Shown: positions 31,650 through 43,369, counted from the stretch's first letter. The stretch: DNA of 64,000 nt from Gnetum montanum (GCA_015680685.1 MNCI01014407.1:253361-317360); one strand, 5' to 3'. The notes: a model not told the origin generated them from the letters alone. Program-made: numbers and translations.

Positions 31650-31960
31650 CAAGTTGAGAAATAAAAATAAACCTTTTAGAAACTTTAGGAACATTCCTAA
31701 CATTATTAAGAGTGATTTTAGGTAAACTATGCTACTGTAAAACAACACTTCCTATATCATCAATTTTTAAAGGAATACCATTAGTAGCACAAACAACACC
31801 TGATGAAACTAATTGATAGGAAGTAAAAATAGACTGATCAGGGTAAGTATGAAATAAGGCTCATGTGTCTACAATCCAAACATCTTTTTTTGTGTTTAAA
31901 GAAAAATACGGTAGATGATTTAGATACAATAAAATCAAAAGCAAGCTCACCCTTTGTATG
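31650..31960 (-). pseudogene. Copia aspartic protease (H)
   Basis: The minus strand reads ...IVDT-stop-A in the place of the catalytic DSGA/DTGA, then SSGVVCATNGIPLKIDDIGSVVL and ITLNNVRNVPKVSKRFIFISQLANLG, the typical protease C-terminus leading to the pre-integrase segment. The active-site glycine codon is a TGA stop. Confidence 0.78.
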
Positions 31961-31989
31961 ATTTATTTGTGGACCTGCATTGCTTTTTG

Positions 31990-32790
31990 ATTTTTCTAAC
32001 TCTATCTTTTCTTTCTATTGTAGGGATGCTTTTCACACTTTGTAATCATGATAGTTCCTCTTCATGTGATTAATTTTGTGGCAAAACTAGCATTCAATCC
32101 TGCTTATAGAAGTTCCTCTACTTTTACTTCTTTCCCTACTCTTATTAGATCACTTGCTTTGATCACATTTATTAGATCTATCTCTACTTGAAACTCTAAA
32201 AGCATTACCTAATAATTAACCTTGTCCTTTATGTAATCTTTTTTCTACATCTTGAAGAGTAGAAACTATACCATCAAAATAAATATTACCAATATTCATA
32301 TAGGTAGTGATAGCTGTAATAATTAGATTCCAAGATTCAAGTAAAGAATTTAAAATAACATAAAATTTCATTGGTTTTGGAATTATGACTTTATATTCTT
32401 AAAATTTAACAAAAGAATCCATCGTATCATCTAGATGATCTTGCAAAGAAATACCTTCTTTCATCTTTGCATTAAGAACCTTTTGTTAAACATGAAACAA
32501 ATTTAAACTTGAAGCTTTATCAAACTTATTTTTCAACTTTACCCAAAGAACATGAGGATTTGTTTCATTAGAAAGAGATGCTAAATTTTTTTTGCTCAGA
32601 CATGGATGAATCAGTGTTAGTGCTTTTTCTTGTAACCTTTTCTAATCTTCATCTAACATCCTTACAGGTTTTGAAGGTTGAAGGGCATCATTGCATTGCT
32701 TTTTTGCCAAGATATCTTTCATCAACACACTCTATATGTTTCAATTCTATCCAACAAGCTTGTCTGTTGTATGTAATTACTCCATTAATT
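31990..32790 (-). pseudogene. Copia gag with zinc knuckle (H)
   Basis: Near 32100-32040 the minus strand gives C-stop-FCHKINHMKRNY, i.e. Cys-x2-Cys-x4-His-x4 with the last Cys changed to Tyr. Upstream (higher coordinates) are decayed gag segments. It sits directly after the primer-binding site, as expected. No frame longer than 60 codons remains. Confidence 0.65.
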
Positions 32791-32803
32791 CTCTTCAATA
32801 CCA
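32791..32803 (-). other. Primer-binding site of copia H
   Basis: TGGTATTGAAGAG on the minus strand, close to TGGTATCAGAGC (initiator tRNA-Met), two bases from the LTR end TAACA. Confidence 0.75.
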
Positions 32804-32805
32804 CT

Positions 32806-32914
32806 TGTTACAAAATTAATTGAATCTACAAATTGAAACAATAAAGAAAGTAAGAAAAACACATAAAAATTTACATGAAAACTCCAAAGTGGGGAAAAAA
32901 CCAAGGGAACTAGT
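32806..32914 (-). repeat. 5' LTR fragment of copia H
   Basis: About 109 bp matching the end of the 3' LTR (28406-28520). Cut off where element C starts at 32915. Confidence 0.82.
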
Positions 32915-33823
32915 TGATGAATCATGATTTGGTTGCCTTGACATTGGAGTCTCAACATCAAAGCCTTGACATCTGATGAATCATTGTTTTCTATCTGCTC
33001 CAATGTCAAGTACGTTACGTCAAGGCCACAATGTCGCATACATGATGTTGAGGCCTAAATGCAATGTTGAGTACCCAACATTGGGGTATATACTCTGGCC
33101 TATAAATACAACACCTAGGCTCTTGTTTTGAGTTGATTTTCAAGTTAGTTTTTAGTCAGAGTAGTGAAGTTCTTACCATTTATTTTCCTTAGAGTTAGAA
33201 TATTTTCTGAGTGCCTGCAAAAGGAGTCTAAGTGTGTATAGTTCTTTGTTCGAACACTAATGTACTTGAGTGTAGTAGTGTGATGGGAATAGAATGAACT
33301 CTTTTGAAAATCTTTGCAACACTGAGAATAGATTACTATTTCCTTTACTGCAGTTTACTTTCATGCTTTCTACTTATGCATTTAAATTAAGCAATTTATT
33401 TCTAGTTGTTAATGAACACAAGCATGATCACTTTGAGCATACATATAGTACTTGTCAACCCAACAACACTCAACGTTTGGTAGCCCAGTAGTGCTATATG
33501 TGTTCAAGATATGTCCAGGAAAGTAGGATGGTTATTTGTGTTAGGCTAGTTTAAATCTTATTTCACATCATTTAGTAGTTTAATTAATTTATCTCTTTAT
33601 CATTATTAGGAGTAGCGTAGAAATTAGACAACATCATATGCCTCACTTTAGACTAAACCATACATGAAAAAGCTACCACTAGTCCAAGTGGTAATATAGT
33701 GAATTACAATTAGAGATAATGATCTAGATACCACAACTAGTCTCATCCATGGAATTTAACTAGATCATGTGTGAACACTTGTGATTCATATCGTTGAGAA
33801 CAAGGGTACCTTGCCACTTATCA
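32915..33823 (+). repeat. 5' LTR of element C (909 bp)
   Basis: Starts TGATGAATCATG, ends CTTATCA before the primer site. TATAAATA is at 33101-33108. The downstream half (GAGTTAGAATATTTTC..., the ACACTTGTGATTCATAT block, GGTACCTTGCCACTTATCA) matches the LTRs of A, D, F and R1. The U3 start is different, with inverted ACATTG/CAATGT motifs such as TTGACATTGG, CAATGTCAAG and CAACATTGGG. Confidence 0.88.
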
Positions 33824-33824
33824 T

Positions 33825-33842
33825 TGGCGCTATTGTCGAAGA
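33825..33842 (+). other. Primer-binding site of C (tRNA-Asp type)
   Basis: TGGCGCTATTGTCGAAGA against TGGCGCCGTTGCCGGGGA; the first six bases are intact. Confidence 0.75.
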
Positions 33843-33948
33843 TAGTGCTAGTTATCTAGATTAGTTATATTATATAGGATCATTATAAAGGTATTAATGA
33901 TATATCTTTTAAGAAATATTAGATCACACACATCATAAACTAAGAACA

Positions 33949-36416
33949 ATGTCTCTCTCACATGGAAGTAACTATGTGTTGTATAGTGAACACATTCATT
34001 GGAGAAATAATGAGATATATGATGAAGAAGATTGGAGTGATCAATCTTATCTAGGCATTTTTTATGATTGTGATCATCCTAACGACACCCAAAGACTACA
34101 TTCACCTAAGGCAGACAATCTTGGAGGAGATGACATAGGTCCTAAACTAGGGAAGGCCTCAATGCCTAAAACCTTCTTAAAAAGTAGAAACGATAAATTA
34201 AGGGACCCTGGGGAACACCATAGAAACTATGACAACTTTTCTACTTCCTCATCTTCCTCTTTCCTTTCAACATCTAGTTCTAATGAAGATGAATGCAAGT
34301 ATAGAGATAGAGCTCCATTAAAGGGTCAAACTAAAAATTGGAACCAAACCCACGAGAAAATTCAAAGAAGTCACCATGAACATAGAAATTTTCCTCACAA
34401 TCTTTTTGATGATGATGAACCCCTATTGGCCACTAAGAGCCTAATGCATATCACAGAGGCTATCAAGATATCTCGCAGGCATCACAAAAAGAGTTGACTA
34501 CCTAAGCTTGACATAAATAATATTTCAAAATTTGTAGGAAGTTAGGATTCATATATGCAACATCATTTTCAAGGCTTCCATGATGCCTATGCATTCTACA
34601 ATGTGGAAAGTGAGTGGTAAAAGCTTAAGCTCTTTTCTAGGACACTGATTGATAGAGCCGAAGTGTGGTATCAATCGTTGAAACCAAATTCAATCTAATG
34701 ATGGTCTACAATGATAGAACTTTTCAAAGAAAGATACCAAACCTATAAAAAACTGTCCAATTTGAGAAGACAAATCCAAGAGTGGAAATAAGAATAACAT
34801 GAACCCTTGGACATGACCTTAGATAGATATTATATCTTATTGAATTGATGCCTAGGCCATGGTTTCTTAGAGGAAGAGCAAATTTACCACATCATAGATG
34901 GGTTTTGTAATGAAATAAGGATGACCCTTGGGATGTATGCCCTAGGGCAATTATACGAGCTCTAAGCTCATCAAATAAAAGAGCTAATAACATGTGTGGA
35001 AAAAGAAGAATGAGAGATGTGCAAATGGAATAATGTCGAGAAACATCAATGGGACCCAACTCTTCAATCGAAGGAGGTCCAAATTTATGGTAAGGAAAAT
35101 GAAACCACTCTCAATAAGGTGATTCCACAATGAACTTTGCCAACAAAGGAGTCTATTGATGATCTAGAAGAAAAATTCAATGGGATGTCTAAATGGATAA
35201 ATGAAAATGTCACAACCCTTATTGAGATGATCACAATGAAGATTATGCAGCACACGCCCAACAAACACAATAAACAAAGGACATAGAATCAAGAAATAGT
35301 AAGGAACACTTTTTGACCATCAAGAAAAGTGGCTAATGAAAGTGAGGCTAAATACTCCACCATGAACAAAGATGATGGATGTGACCTGTGCATATATGAC
35401 CATCCAAAGGCCCAATGCCCTATATTATTGCATCTACAGTAGTATTGGGCAAGTTCCTTAAATCCAAATTTTGTGCAAAATCACATGCCTGGGAGACTTT
35501 CTCTCCACAAGGTAATTTTAGATAATTCCACAACTAACCGTACCATCCTAGGAGGACTTATTACTAGCCTCAACGTAGTCATCAACCACAGTGGAAACAA
35601 CCACAGTTGTGGGTGGGGCCACCACCACATCAGCCATATCCATTGAAAACATATGACTATTATGTTCAACATCCTATTTCTCCAATCAGTTCCGCGTCAT
35701 CTACTTCTAATCACCACTACCACTTTCTTGAGTACCATCAATACATGACATCCCTTGAATGATCACCATTGCACACCTCTTACAATCTAAATTATCCTCA
35801 ATATTCTCATAATCCACCTCCTTCAATGCCATCACAAGTAACTTAGGAAGGTTTACCACCATAGTATCAATGAATGAGTGCCACCTATGCTACAAATGTG
35901 CAAAGACACATTGACACCAATGGGTCCCAACTGCAACACTAAAAACATCCCTTCTGGAGGAATTGTCGTAAGGTGAGGTAAACCACGCATGGATCCAACA
36001 CATCATCTAAGCCAACACAAGGCCAACCTAGTGCACCACCTTCCTTTTCACCACCACCATACTTTGACCCTACACAAGGGCCATCATCCATCAATACTCT
36101 AATCCCAAATCTAACCAATGAATCGACAAGTGTGGGGAGACAAAAAAATCCATGCATACCATATCATGATCAAGGATGCATTCATGGGCCAGCCATCCAT
36201 AATGTTCACACACCTCATACCCTGACCCACCATACATTTAACAGCCAAGTGTGTGATTGATGATTGTTCTACCTAGCCACCTCACCACCAACAGACATCC
36301 AGTAGCTAGGGCATGAATGGTTACCAATGCTTCATACATGCATGGATCCCAATTATCCACTTATTAATCTTTGTCATAGCCAAATGTTTAGTTGTGGGGG
36401 TTACCCCCCATTCTAG
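33949..36416 (+). pseudogene. ORF1 of element C: gag without pol
   Basis: ATG 33949 opens 182 codons (MSLSHGSNYVLYSEHIHW...), including a Ser-rich run and DDEPLLATKSLMHITEAI. Then follow LKLFSRTLIDRAEVWYQSL, LSNLRRQIQEWK, a zinc knuckle CDLCIYDHPKAQCP (35380-35418, all ligands kept), a Pro/His/Tyr-rich C-terminal domain and the ending CMDPNYPLIN...FSCGGYPPF followed by TAG at 36414. Start and stop lie in different frames, so there is at least one net frameshift. Compared with A and R1 it has about 130 extra residues before DDEPLLAT; D and F also have extra sequence there. No protease follows. Confidence 0.85.
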
Positions 36417-37831
36417 TCTTTAGGATTCTTAAGTGTTTTTCATCTTCTTGTTTTACAGTTTTTTGTTTTGCACATTCTTTATTTTACATCTTCTTGTTTT
36501 CATATTATTAATCTTTTCTAATTTTTGTTTTACATCATCATTAGTACATTTGCTATTTATTGAACATTTTACACCTTCTCTTATATTTTCTTTTATTTTG
36601 ATGTGATTTTCTAACTTTTTGTTAATAAGTGCTAGGTATAATGGTAATGTGTTGATTAATGGCGGTATGTACTATTTCTATTATTTGATTGTTGGTGTCT
36701 GGTTTCTAGCTTTGAATTTTTATATGGATGATTAGGACATAGCTATTTTTCATGCAATAGGCAATGAGTCCATAACATCCACCCATCCACAAACTCTATG
36801 GGTTTCCTTGTTCTGGAAATCTGTAGTTTCTTTTTCATTAACAAAACTTTAAAATTTGTGACTTTGGTAGTTTATGGAATTGGGAAGGATTTAAAGATTT
36901 GAATAAGGTATGGCTTCAAGGGGATTTGGTATTCTTTGTATCTTTTTATTTACTTAGGTGCATGTATGTTTTCATGGATTTCTTATTGTTCCATGTCAAC
37001 CAATGAAATAAAGTTGAATAAGTCCTTGCATGGTGTGGTTTTCATTCAAAAAAATGATCAGGATTCAAAGCACACTCCTTGGACAAAATAAATGCATGTG
37101 TCTTTGGCTGATGTGGTTCTCATTCTAGAAAAAAGATAGAAAAAAATGATGGGAATTCAAAGCACATCCCTTAGAAAAAATAAACGAGCTACAAGAACTA
37201 GTTGTGAGACTAGAAAGACATGAAACCATGCCTGAAAGTCCCCTCTAACTAAGGCCCTTCCTCACTTCCTACTTCTCTTTTCTTCTCTAATAAGGAATGA
37301 TGGTTATTCTATGGGAGCACTTTTGTGTCTCAGGGGATGGACTAGTCTTAGAATGTTGATGCAATGTGCCTAAACATGGTTGGTTTTATTTTGGCTTAAG
37401 GATGGATCCTATCAAGTTATTTAACCACAAAATCCACAAGGGACTTCATGTGACCTTAATTAGGAACTCCATTCCACTCTCTATCATCCATCTATGCTTT
37501 CAATGTCTTACCTCATTGTCGATTTCATGTTCTTGATTCAATGTCTTAGTTTGATGTGTCAGAATTCTTAGTTAGTTTCTTCTGGGTTTTTGTACTTAAC
37601 CTTCTATAACCATTAATCATCCATGGAGCCTATGGACTCTTTAGTTTGAAGTTATGCAAGGGCATAAATGACCTATGCATGTTTTAGGGAGGATTCACTT
37701 ACATATCTTTTGGTTGGATTAGTTAAGTTCTTTACCCTTAGAAACTCTTATAATTAAATATTTTTGTTTACCCCATCAATGACATCCAATTATGCACATC
37801 TTCACAACATTTTTCAGTGAACTTTCCTTTT
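36417..37831 (+). other. 3' noncoding region of element C
   Basis: Collinear with D 13600-14850 (shared TTCCATGTCAACCAATGA-type, AAGGCCCTTCCTCACTTC and the GGGAGGATTCACTTAC block at 37687-37703). It stops without a purine tract at 37831, where the LTR of A begins, consistent with A having inserted here. Confidence 0.68.
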
Positions 37832-38641
37832 TAATGGGTTGTGATATTGCGTCCAAAGCCGCGATATCACGTACGCGATATCACGTCCTGCCGCAAGTTC
37901 TATAAATAAGAGGCAGCTTTCCCTTGTTTCTTAATCTAGATTTAGACCCTTAGCTAAGTTCTTGCAGTTTTGCCATTCCAGAGTTAGAATAATTTCCATG
38001 TTCCTATAGTAGGAGTTTTAAAGTGAATTGATCTTTATTCGAGCAAATTGTACCTAAGCACACATTTGTGTACAACAATAAAGACGAACTTTTTAATAAA
38101 CCTTGCAACATATGGACTAAGCTAAATAGGATTTAATTATTGTTAATTTTTTAAATGCTTTCTTAGATACTTAATCTTTCTTCACCCTTATCCCCTAGTA
38201 ATGCGTAATAAGTACGACTTAATCACAAGCATTTAGGTGTGACTACTTGGTAACCCAATAGTGTACTTAAGCCATGCGCTTGGTAATCCCAATGGTAGTT
38301 GTGCACGAAGTTCAGGATGTGTATGGATGATTAAAGGAATGGATGCTCATCGCACTTAGGCTATCTTAGATTCTCTCTCGCCCTCTCTCTCTTAGCTTAG
38401 TTAATATTATCTTTCATCGTCTTTAGGAGTAGCATTAGTGTAGAAACCACATCATACACCTCACTCTGGACTAAACCATACATGACAAAGTTAATACTAG
38501 TCTAGGTGGGAAGACAGTAAACTGCAACCTAAGGCTAATTGTCTAGATACCACAACTAGTCCATCTGCGGAGTTCGAATGGATCACGTGTGTAATGCTCG
38601 TATTCGTATGGTTGAGTGTAGGGGTACCTTGCCACTCATCA
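37832..38641 (+). repeat. 5' LTR of element A (810 bp)
   Basis: Starts TAATGGGTTG (from TGATGGGTTG) and ends CACTCATCA. GCGATATCAC motifs at about 37860-37882 precede TATAAATA (37901-37908). Highly similar to 42609-43369, and reversed to the R1 LTRs. Confidence 0.92.
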
Positions 38642-38642
38642 T

Positions 38643-38660
38643 TGGTGCCGTTGCCAGGGA
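38643..38660 (+). other. Primer-binding site of A (tRNA-Asp)
   Basis: TGGTGCCGTTGCCAGGGA differs from the complement of plant tRNA-Asp (TGGCGCCGTTGCCGGGGA) at two positions, both C-to-T or G-to-A. Best preserved primer site in the window. Confidence 0.88.
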
Positions 38661-38782
38661 TGGTGCTAGTTATCTAGATTAGTTATATCATACAAGGTCG
38701 CTATATAGGAATTAACGATATATATTTTAAGAAGAATTAATTACAAAAAGTCACATATGAATCCACAAAAATCTTCACAACC

Positions 38783-40768
38783 ATGCCTCCCATACAAGAC
38801 TATGATAATGCCATACCAAGTGAGGAAATTCATTGGAGAACCGACGAATTATATGAAAATGAAGATTAGAGTACGCAATCTGAGGTGGGGGTTTCTTATA
38901 AACATAAATGAAGGCAACATAGTCCCAATGCACGAAAGCATAACTTACTTGATGACGATAAACCCCCACTGGTCACTACAATCCTAACGCACATACAAGA
39001 GGCTATTTGAATCTTCCATAGGCATTGTAAAAAGAGCCGCCTACCCAGGCTCGATTTAAAAAACTTTCCTATTTTCTTAGGAGGCTATGAATTAGATCCG
39101 CATCAATACTTACAAGCCTTCTACGATGCTTGCACATGGAACAACATTGATAATAGTTGGCAAAAACTTAAGCTCTTTCCTATGATACTTGTTGGCCAAG
39201 AAAAAGTATGGTATAGATCGTTAAAACCAAAGTCAATACAACGTTGGCCAACAATGGTAGAACTCTTTAACGAAAGATATCAAACCTATGCAAGAGTGTC
39301 AGCGTTGAGGAAACAAATCCAAGAGTGGAAACAAGCACAACATGAACCCTTGAACATGGCCTTAGAAAGATATTAGGCACTATTAAACAACTGTCCAAGC
39401 CATGAGTTCTACAAGGAAAGGCTAATGTACCATATCATTGATGGGCTTCGTGATGAAACAAGAGAGACCTTAGGGATGTATGCCCAAGGTCAACTATACA
39501 AACTATGAACCCATAAAGTCCAAGAGCTTATTAAGTGGGTAGAAAAAGAAGAAGGAGAAATGGATAGATGGGAGAGTGTTGAAAAACATTAACAGGACCA
39601 AAATCTCAACTTAACAAAGGTCCATAATCACAAAAAGGAGAAATCAACCTATCTCAAGGAGGAAAAATCATCTTTTCCAGTACAACAATCATTGGATGAA
39701 ATCAAGGCAAAGATTAATAAGTGGCTAGAATGGATGCATAAAAAGTGTGGGGAATATATCAATATTATTTATGATAGAGTTTTGACAACCTGAGAAGCAG
39801 GACCAAGTATCATTAGATATTAAAAAAGAAGGGATAAGGAAAATAAGAGCTCAACTGCCAATCACATGTATGAATGCAACATTTTCCTATACGATCACCC
39901 CAAGGGTCAATGCCCAATCCTGTTACATCTATATGAGCATTGGAGAAGCATGTTACATCTAGAGTTCATACAGAGATACTATGTTTGATCATAGTGGCAA
40001 CAATCCTAGTTATGGGGGAATCCACCCCTAAAATGGAGACACCCTTCATATCATCCGAATCCAAATGCTTATTTAGTCCAACATCCTATTTCCCCAACTA
40101 GGCCAACATACTTTATCCTGCCATATTATCATTCTCCTCAATACTATTAGCCCATGTCCTCAAGACAATCACCACCTTGTGTACCACACACTTCTCCTAA
40201 TTTTCAACATTCTCATCCTATCCCTCCTGCTACATCACCACCAACTATTCCTAAGGTGTCTACATCATAGCAACAACCTACAAACATTACTTGTGTTGCT
40301 ACTCCCAACAATAGTGGAGGTCCTCCTCAACATCGAATGCATCCCTTCTTTAGACGTGACCATAAGAAGGGACAACACAATTCCAAGTCCATTGCATCCT
40401 CCAACTCAACACAAGTCCAACACTGTGGTGCACCCCTCTCTTCAAACCCAATGCCTCATGTTACTTCATCAGGGCCAGTAATCAACACTCCAACAACCAT
40501 ATGGCCCAATGAACACAGGCATGGAGGGTGACGTCTTGATCCTTGCATACCATCTAACAGTTCCAATTATCATAGTGGGTCAACTCATTATCCAAAAACT
40601 ACATCTTATAAATTGCCCCACTGTACTTACTATAATTAGGTGTGTGAACCCCGATGGGGCAAGTATGATCGGGTCCCAATATTTCCAACATGCAAGGATC
40701 CTAACTTTCCATTTATTAATCCTAGCCATGGTCAACCATTTAGTTATGGGGGATATCTCCCATTTTAA
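38783..40768 (+). pseudogene. ORF1 of element A: gag without pol, 662 codons
   Basis: ATG 38783 (MPPIQDYDNAIPSEEIHW) to TAA 40766-40768 is one frame, and open pieces 39182-39376 and 40337-40531 lie in it, so damage is nonsense only. Motifs: LPRLDLKNFPIFLGGYELDP, WQKLKLFPMILVGQEKVWY, LFNERYQTYARVSALRKQ, EGEMDRWESVEKH, the zinc-knuckle position CNIFLYDHPKGQCP (second Cys changed to Phe), then a Pro/Gln/His domain with HPFFRRDHKKGQHN and the ending DPNFPFINPSHGQPFSYGGY. R1 ORF1 is the same length within two codons. Gag would bind its own RNA; replication enzymes must come from elsewhere. Confidence 0.88.
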
Positions 40769-42592
40769 TAACAAGAAGGATTAATAAATATTTTTCATTT
40801 TCTTTAATTTTATATTTTTTTTTACAAATTTCTTTAACTTTTCTTGTTTTTGTTTTGTGACATCATTCATACTTTTTCATTTCTTTATGTGTGTGTTTTT
40901 ATCCATTTTGTTAAGTTTGTCACCTAATAAGTGCTCCTGATGATGGTATGAACTGTATTCTATTGGTTGCTAATGTTTGATTTTTACCTTTAAGTTACAA
41001 TGTTGATACTAAGGAATGGTTATTTTGATATAATAGGTAATGAGTCCACATCATCCATGCATCCATAAATCTCTATGGTCTCTCTTGGCTTGGAAATGTA
41101 CAGTCCCTTTCTAAATAATAAGAACTATCAACGAATTGGTAACTAGGGATTTGATGTATTTGTGTTGGCCATTCTCTTGGATGCTTGGATGTTTTCATCT
41201 TGAGTTTTTCTTACCATTCTGACGTTACTCCATTATTGGGAAGCTGAGATTCATGAAAATAAAAATAAATAAGTCTTTGCATGATGTGGTTCTCATGCAA
41301 AACACAAAAAAGAAAAAAAAAGTGAGAATTCAAAGCACACCCCTTAGATGAAATAATCATCTGGGCTACAAGCATTGGTTATAGAACTAAAAACATGTTC
41401 CCTCTAACTAAGACCCTTTCTCGCTTCCTACTTTCTCCTTTGTCGTTTCATCAGAATGGTGGTGACTTTTTGGTGGAAGCATTCTTGTTACTTCAAGTGG
41501 ATGGACTGGCTGAATGTATTAATGTGAAGTCATTGGATGTGGATTGTTTGAGGCTGGATTTGGAATGAGATCTACCAAGTCACATTAACCATTAATACAC
41601 AAGGAGTTGTACACCACCTTGTTTTTGAGACTCCATTCCATTCTCTTCCTTCTATCCTTCTTTCTCCATCATTCACCTCATTGCCGGTTGTATCAGTAGC
41701 TCATATTTTAGTTGATGCATTGTTTTCTTCTTGGTAAACTCTTGTGGTTAAGACTTTAACTCTTGCTTCCAAATGACATTTCCAGAGCCTACAGACTCTT
41801 TGAATGTGGAAATGTCAGGGCATTAAAGGCATGATCCTACTTTGGGGAGGACCCACTGACATTCCTATTTGATGCATCAGTTAATTTCTTTCCCTTAAAC
41901 ATTTCGCAATCAACATTATTTTGTTCATTTCCATCTTGGAAATCCATTTCATCGACATTATAGTTGTCTCTTTTTCTCCATCTTTCTTATTCCTTCTCTT
42001 TTTCCATTCTCTTGCTACTGGAGGTTCACTCTTAGTCATGGGGGTCCTGGCCCAATTTTTTCGATTTTCTCCTAACCCCTACACCTTCGGTAGTCACCAA
42101 TATTATATCTCTAGAATCCGCAATTAGCCATATCACAACTCAGCCAATGGACCATACACTAAGGCAAGGTATCAACTGCATTGTGATTCATCTACCCTTG
42201 CTAATACAAAATTGTGTTGTGTGTGCAAATGACAATCATTCATCAATGGATTAGATCTGGAGGGAACACTTGGAATGAATTGGTGCTAAAGCAGTTATGC
42301 AAGGAACAAGATTGATGGTGTGCTTATGGATGGACAACAAAAGACGTAATTTTTGCATTGGTAGCAGCAGATTTCTTATTTTCTCTCTCTCTTTTCTCTT
42401 CTCTCTCAGCTGCCAAATAAGGCCTAATGTCAAATGTATAAAGTGTTCACTCTTGTTGTCCTGAACACTAATTTTTTCATGTTTTGTAATGATGATCCAT
42501 TCACATGTCACCCCATTCACCATTAGTATCATTCAAGTCAATAATCCCATACCTTCCCAATATTTTGTAAGGAACTCAAGGATGAGCTTTTA
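40769..42592 (+). other. 3' noncoding region of element A
   Basis: Shares the family blocks (TCTCTATGGTCTCTC near 41072, GGGCTACAAGCATTGGTTAT at 41363, the ACTTTGGGGAGGACCCACT block at 41839-41857). After 41880 there is no aORF and no GATATC/TATA cassette, so both appear to have been lost together. The last 60 bp before the purine tract again match D. Confidence 0.65.
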
Positions 42593-42608
42593 TTCAGTCA
42601 TGGGGGTA
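42593..42608 (+). other. Polypurine tract of A
   Basis: TTCAGTCATGGGGGTA directly before the 3' LTR start TGATGGGTTG. Confidence 0.82.
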
Positions 42609-43369
42609 TGATGGGTTGCGATATCGTGTATGCGATATCACATCTCGCCGCAAGTTCTATAAATAAGAGGTGGCTTTCCCTTGTTTCTCACTTTAGATTT
42701 AGACCCTTAGCTAAGTTCTTGCAGTTTTTCCATTCCAGAGTTAGAATAATTTCCATGTGCTCGCAGTAGGAGTCTTAAAGTGAATGGATCTTTATTCGAG
42801 CAAATTGTACCTGAGCACACATTTATGTACAACAATAAAGACAAACTTTTTGATAAACCTTGCAGCATATGGACTAAGCTAAATAGGATTTAATTATTGT
42901 TAATTGTTTAAATGCTTTCTTAGATACTTAATCTCTCTTCACCCTTATCTCCTAGTAACGCGAAATGAGTACGACTTAATCACGAGAATTTAAGTGTGAC
43001 TACTTGGTAACCCAGTAGTATACTTAAGCCATGTGCTTGGTAATCCCAGTGGCAGTCATGCACGAAGTTCAAGATGTGTACGGATGATTAAAGGAACGGA
43101 TGCTCATCGCACTTAGGCTAACTTAGATTCTCTCTCACCCTCTGTCTCTTAACTTAGTTAATATTATCTTCCATCGTCTTCAAGAGTAGCATTAGCGTAG
43201 AAACCACATCATACACCTCACTCTAGACTAAACCATACGTGACAAAGTTAATACTAGTCCAGGTGGGAAGACAATGAACTGCAACCTAAGGCTAACTGTG
43301 TAGATACCACAACTAGTCCGTCTGCGGAGTTCGATCAGATCGTGCGTGTAACGCTCGTATTTGTATGGT
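42609..43369 (+). repeat. 3' LTR of element A, last 29 bp missing
   Basis: Matches 37832 onward: TGATGGGTTGCGATATCG, TATAAATA at 42658-42665, a GAATAATTTCCATGTG block and so on. After TTGTATGGT (43369) the expected GAGTGTAGGGGTACC...CATCA is replaced by unrelated sequence. Its U3 dyad block is about 20 bp shorter than in the 5' LTR. Confidence 0.9.

Larger units (their letters stand above)
28406..32914 (-). mobile_element. Ty1/copia element H, 5' LTR truncated by element C
   Basis: Reverse-oriented copia: 5' LTR piece 32806-32914, tRNA-Met-type primer site 32791-32803, gag, protease, integrase, RT, RNase H, purine tract 28808-28822, 3' LTR 28406-28807. The order protease-integrase-RT is diagnostic for copia. 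All domains carry stops and frameshifts. The upstream part of its 5' LTR is missing because element C begins at 32915. Confidence 0.9.
32915..37831 (+). mobile_element. Ty3/gypsy element C (gag-only type), 3' part missing
   Basis: 5' LTR 32915-33823, primer site 33825, ORF1 33949-36416, then the family's 3' noncoding region until 37831, where element A starts. No pol motif follows ORF1. C entered the LTR of H, and A entered C. The part of C expected to the right of A (aORF, purine tract, 3' LTR) is absent at 43370, presumably lost with the end of A's LTR. Confidence 0.82.
37832..43369 (+). mobile_element. Non-autonomous Ty3/gypsy element A (gag-only, no aORF), 3' LTR truncated
   Basis: 5' LTR 37832-38641, primer site 38643-38660, ORF1 38783-40768, 3' noncoding region, purine tract 42593-42608, 3' LTR 42609-43369. 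The family is the same as R1 by LTR and gag, but A has no recognisable aORF between 41880 and 42592. There is no pol. The last 29 bp of the 3' LTR are missing at 43370. The candidate left target duplication CTTTT (37827-37831) cannot be confirmed. Confidence 0.88.

Noticed and set aside
40738-40768. Internal (central) polypurine tract GTTATGGGGGATATC at the end of ORF1 in A, C and R1
   Set aside because: In all three copies the G run encodes, or has decayed from, the conserved C-terminus (FSYGGY or FSCGGY) followed by the stop, so coding conservation is enough to explain it.
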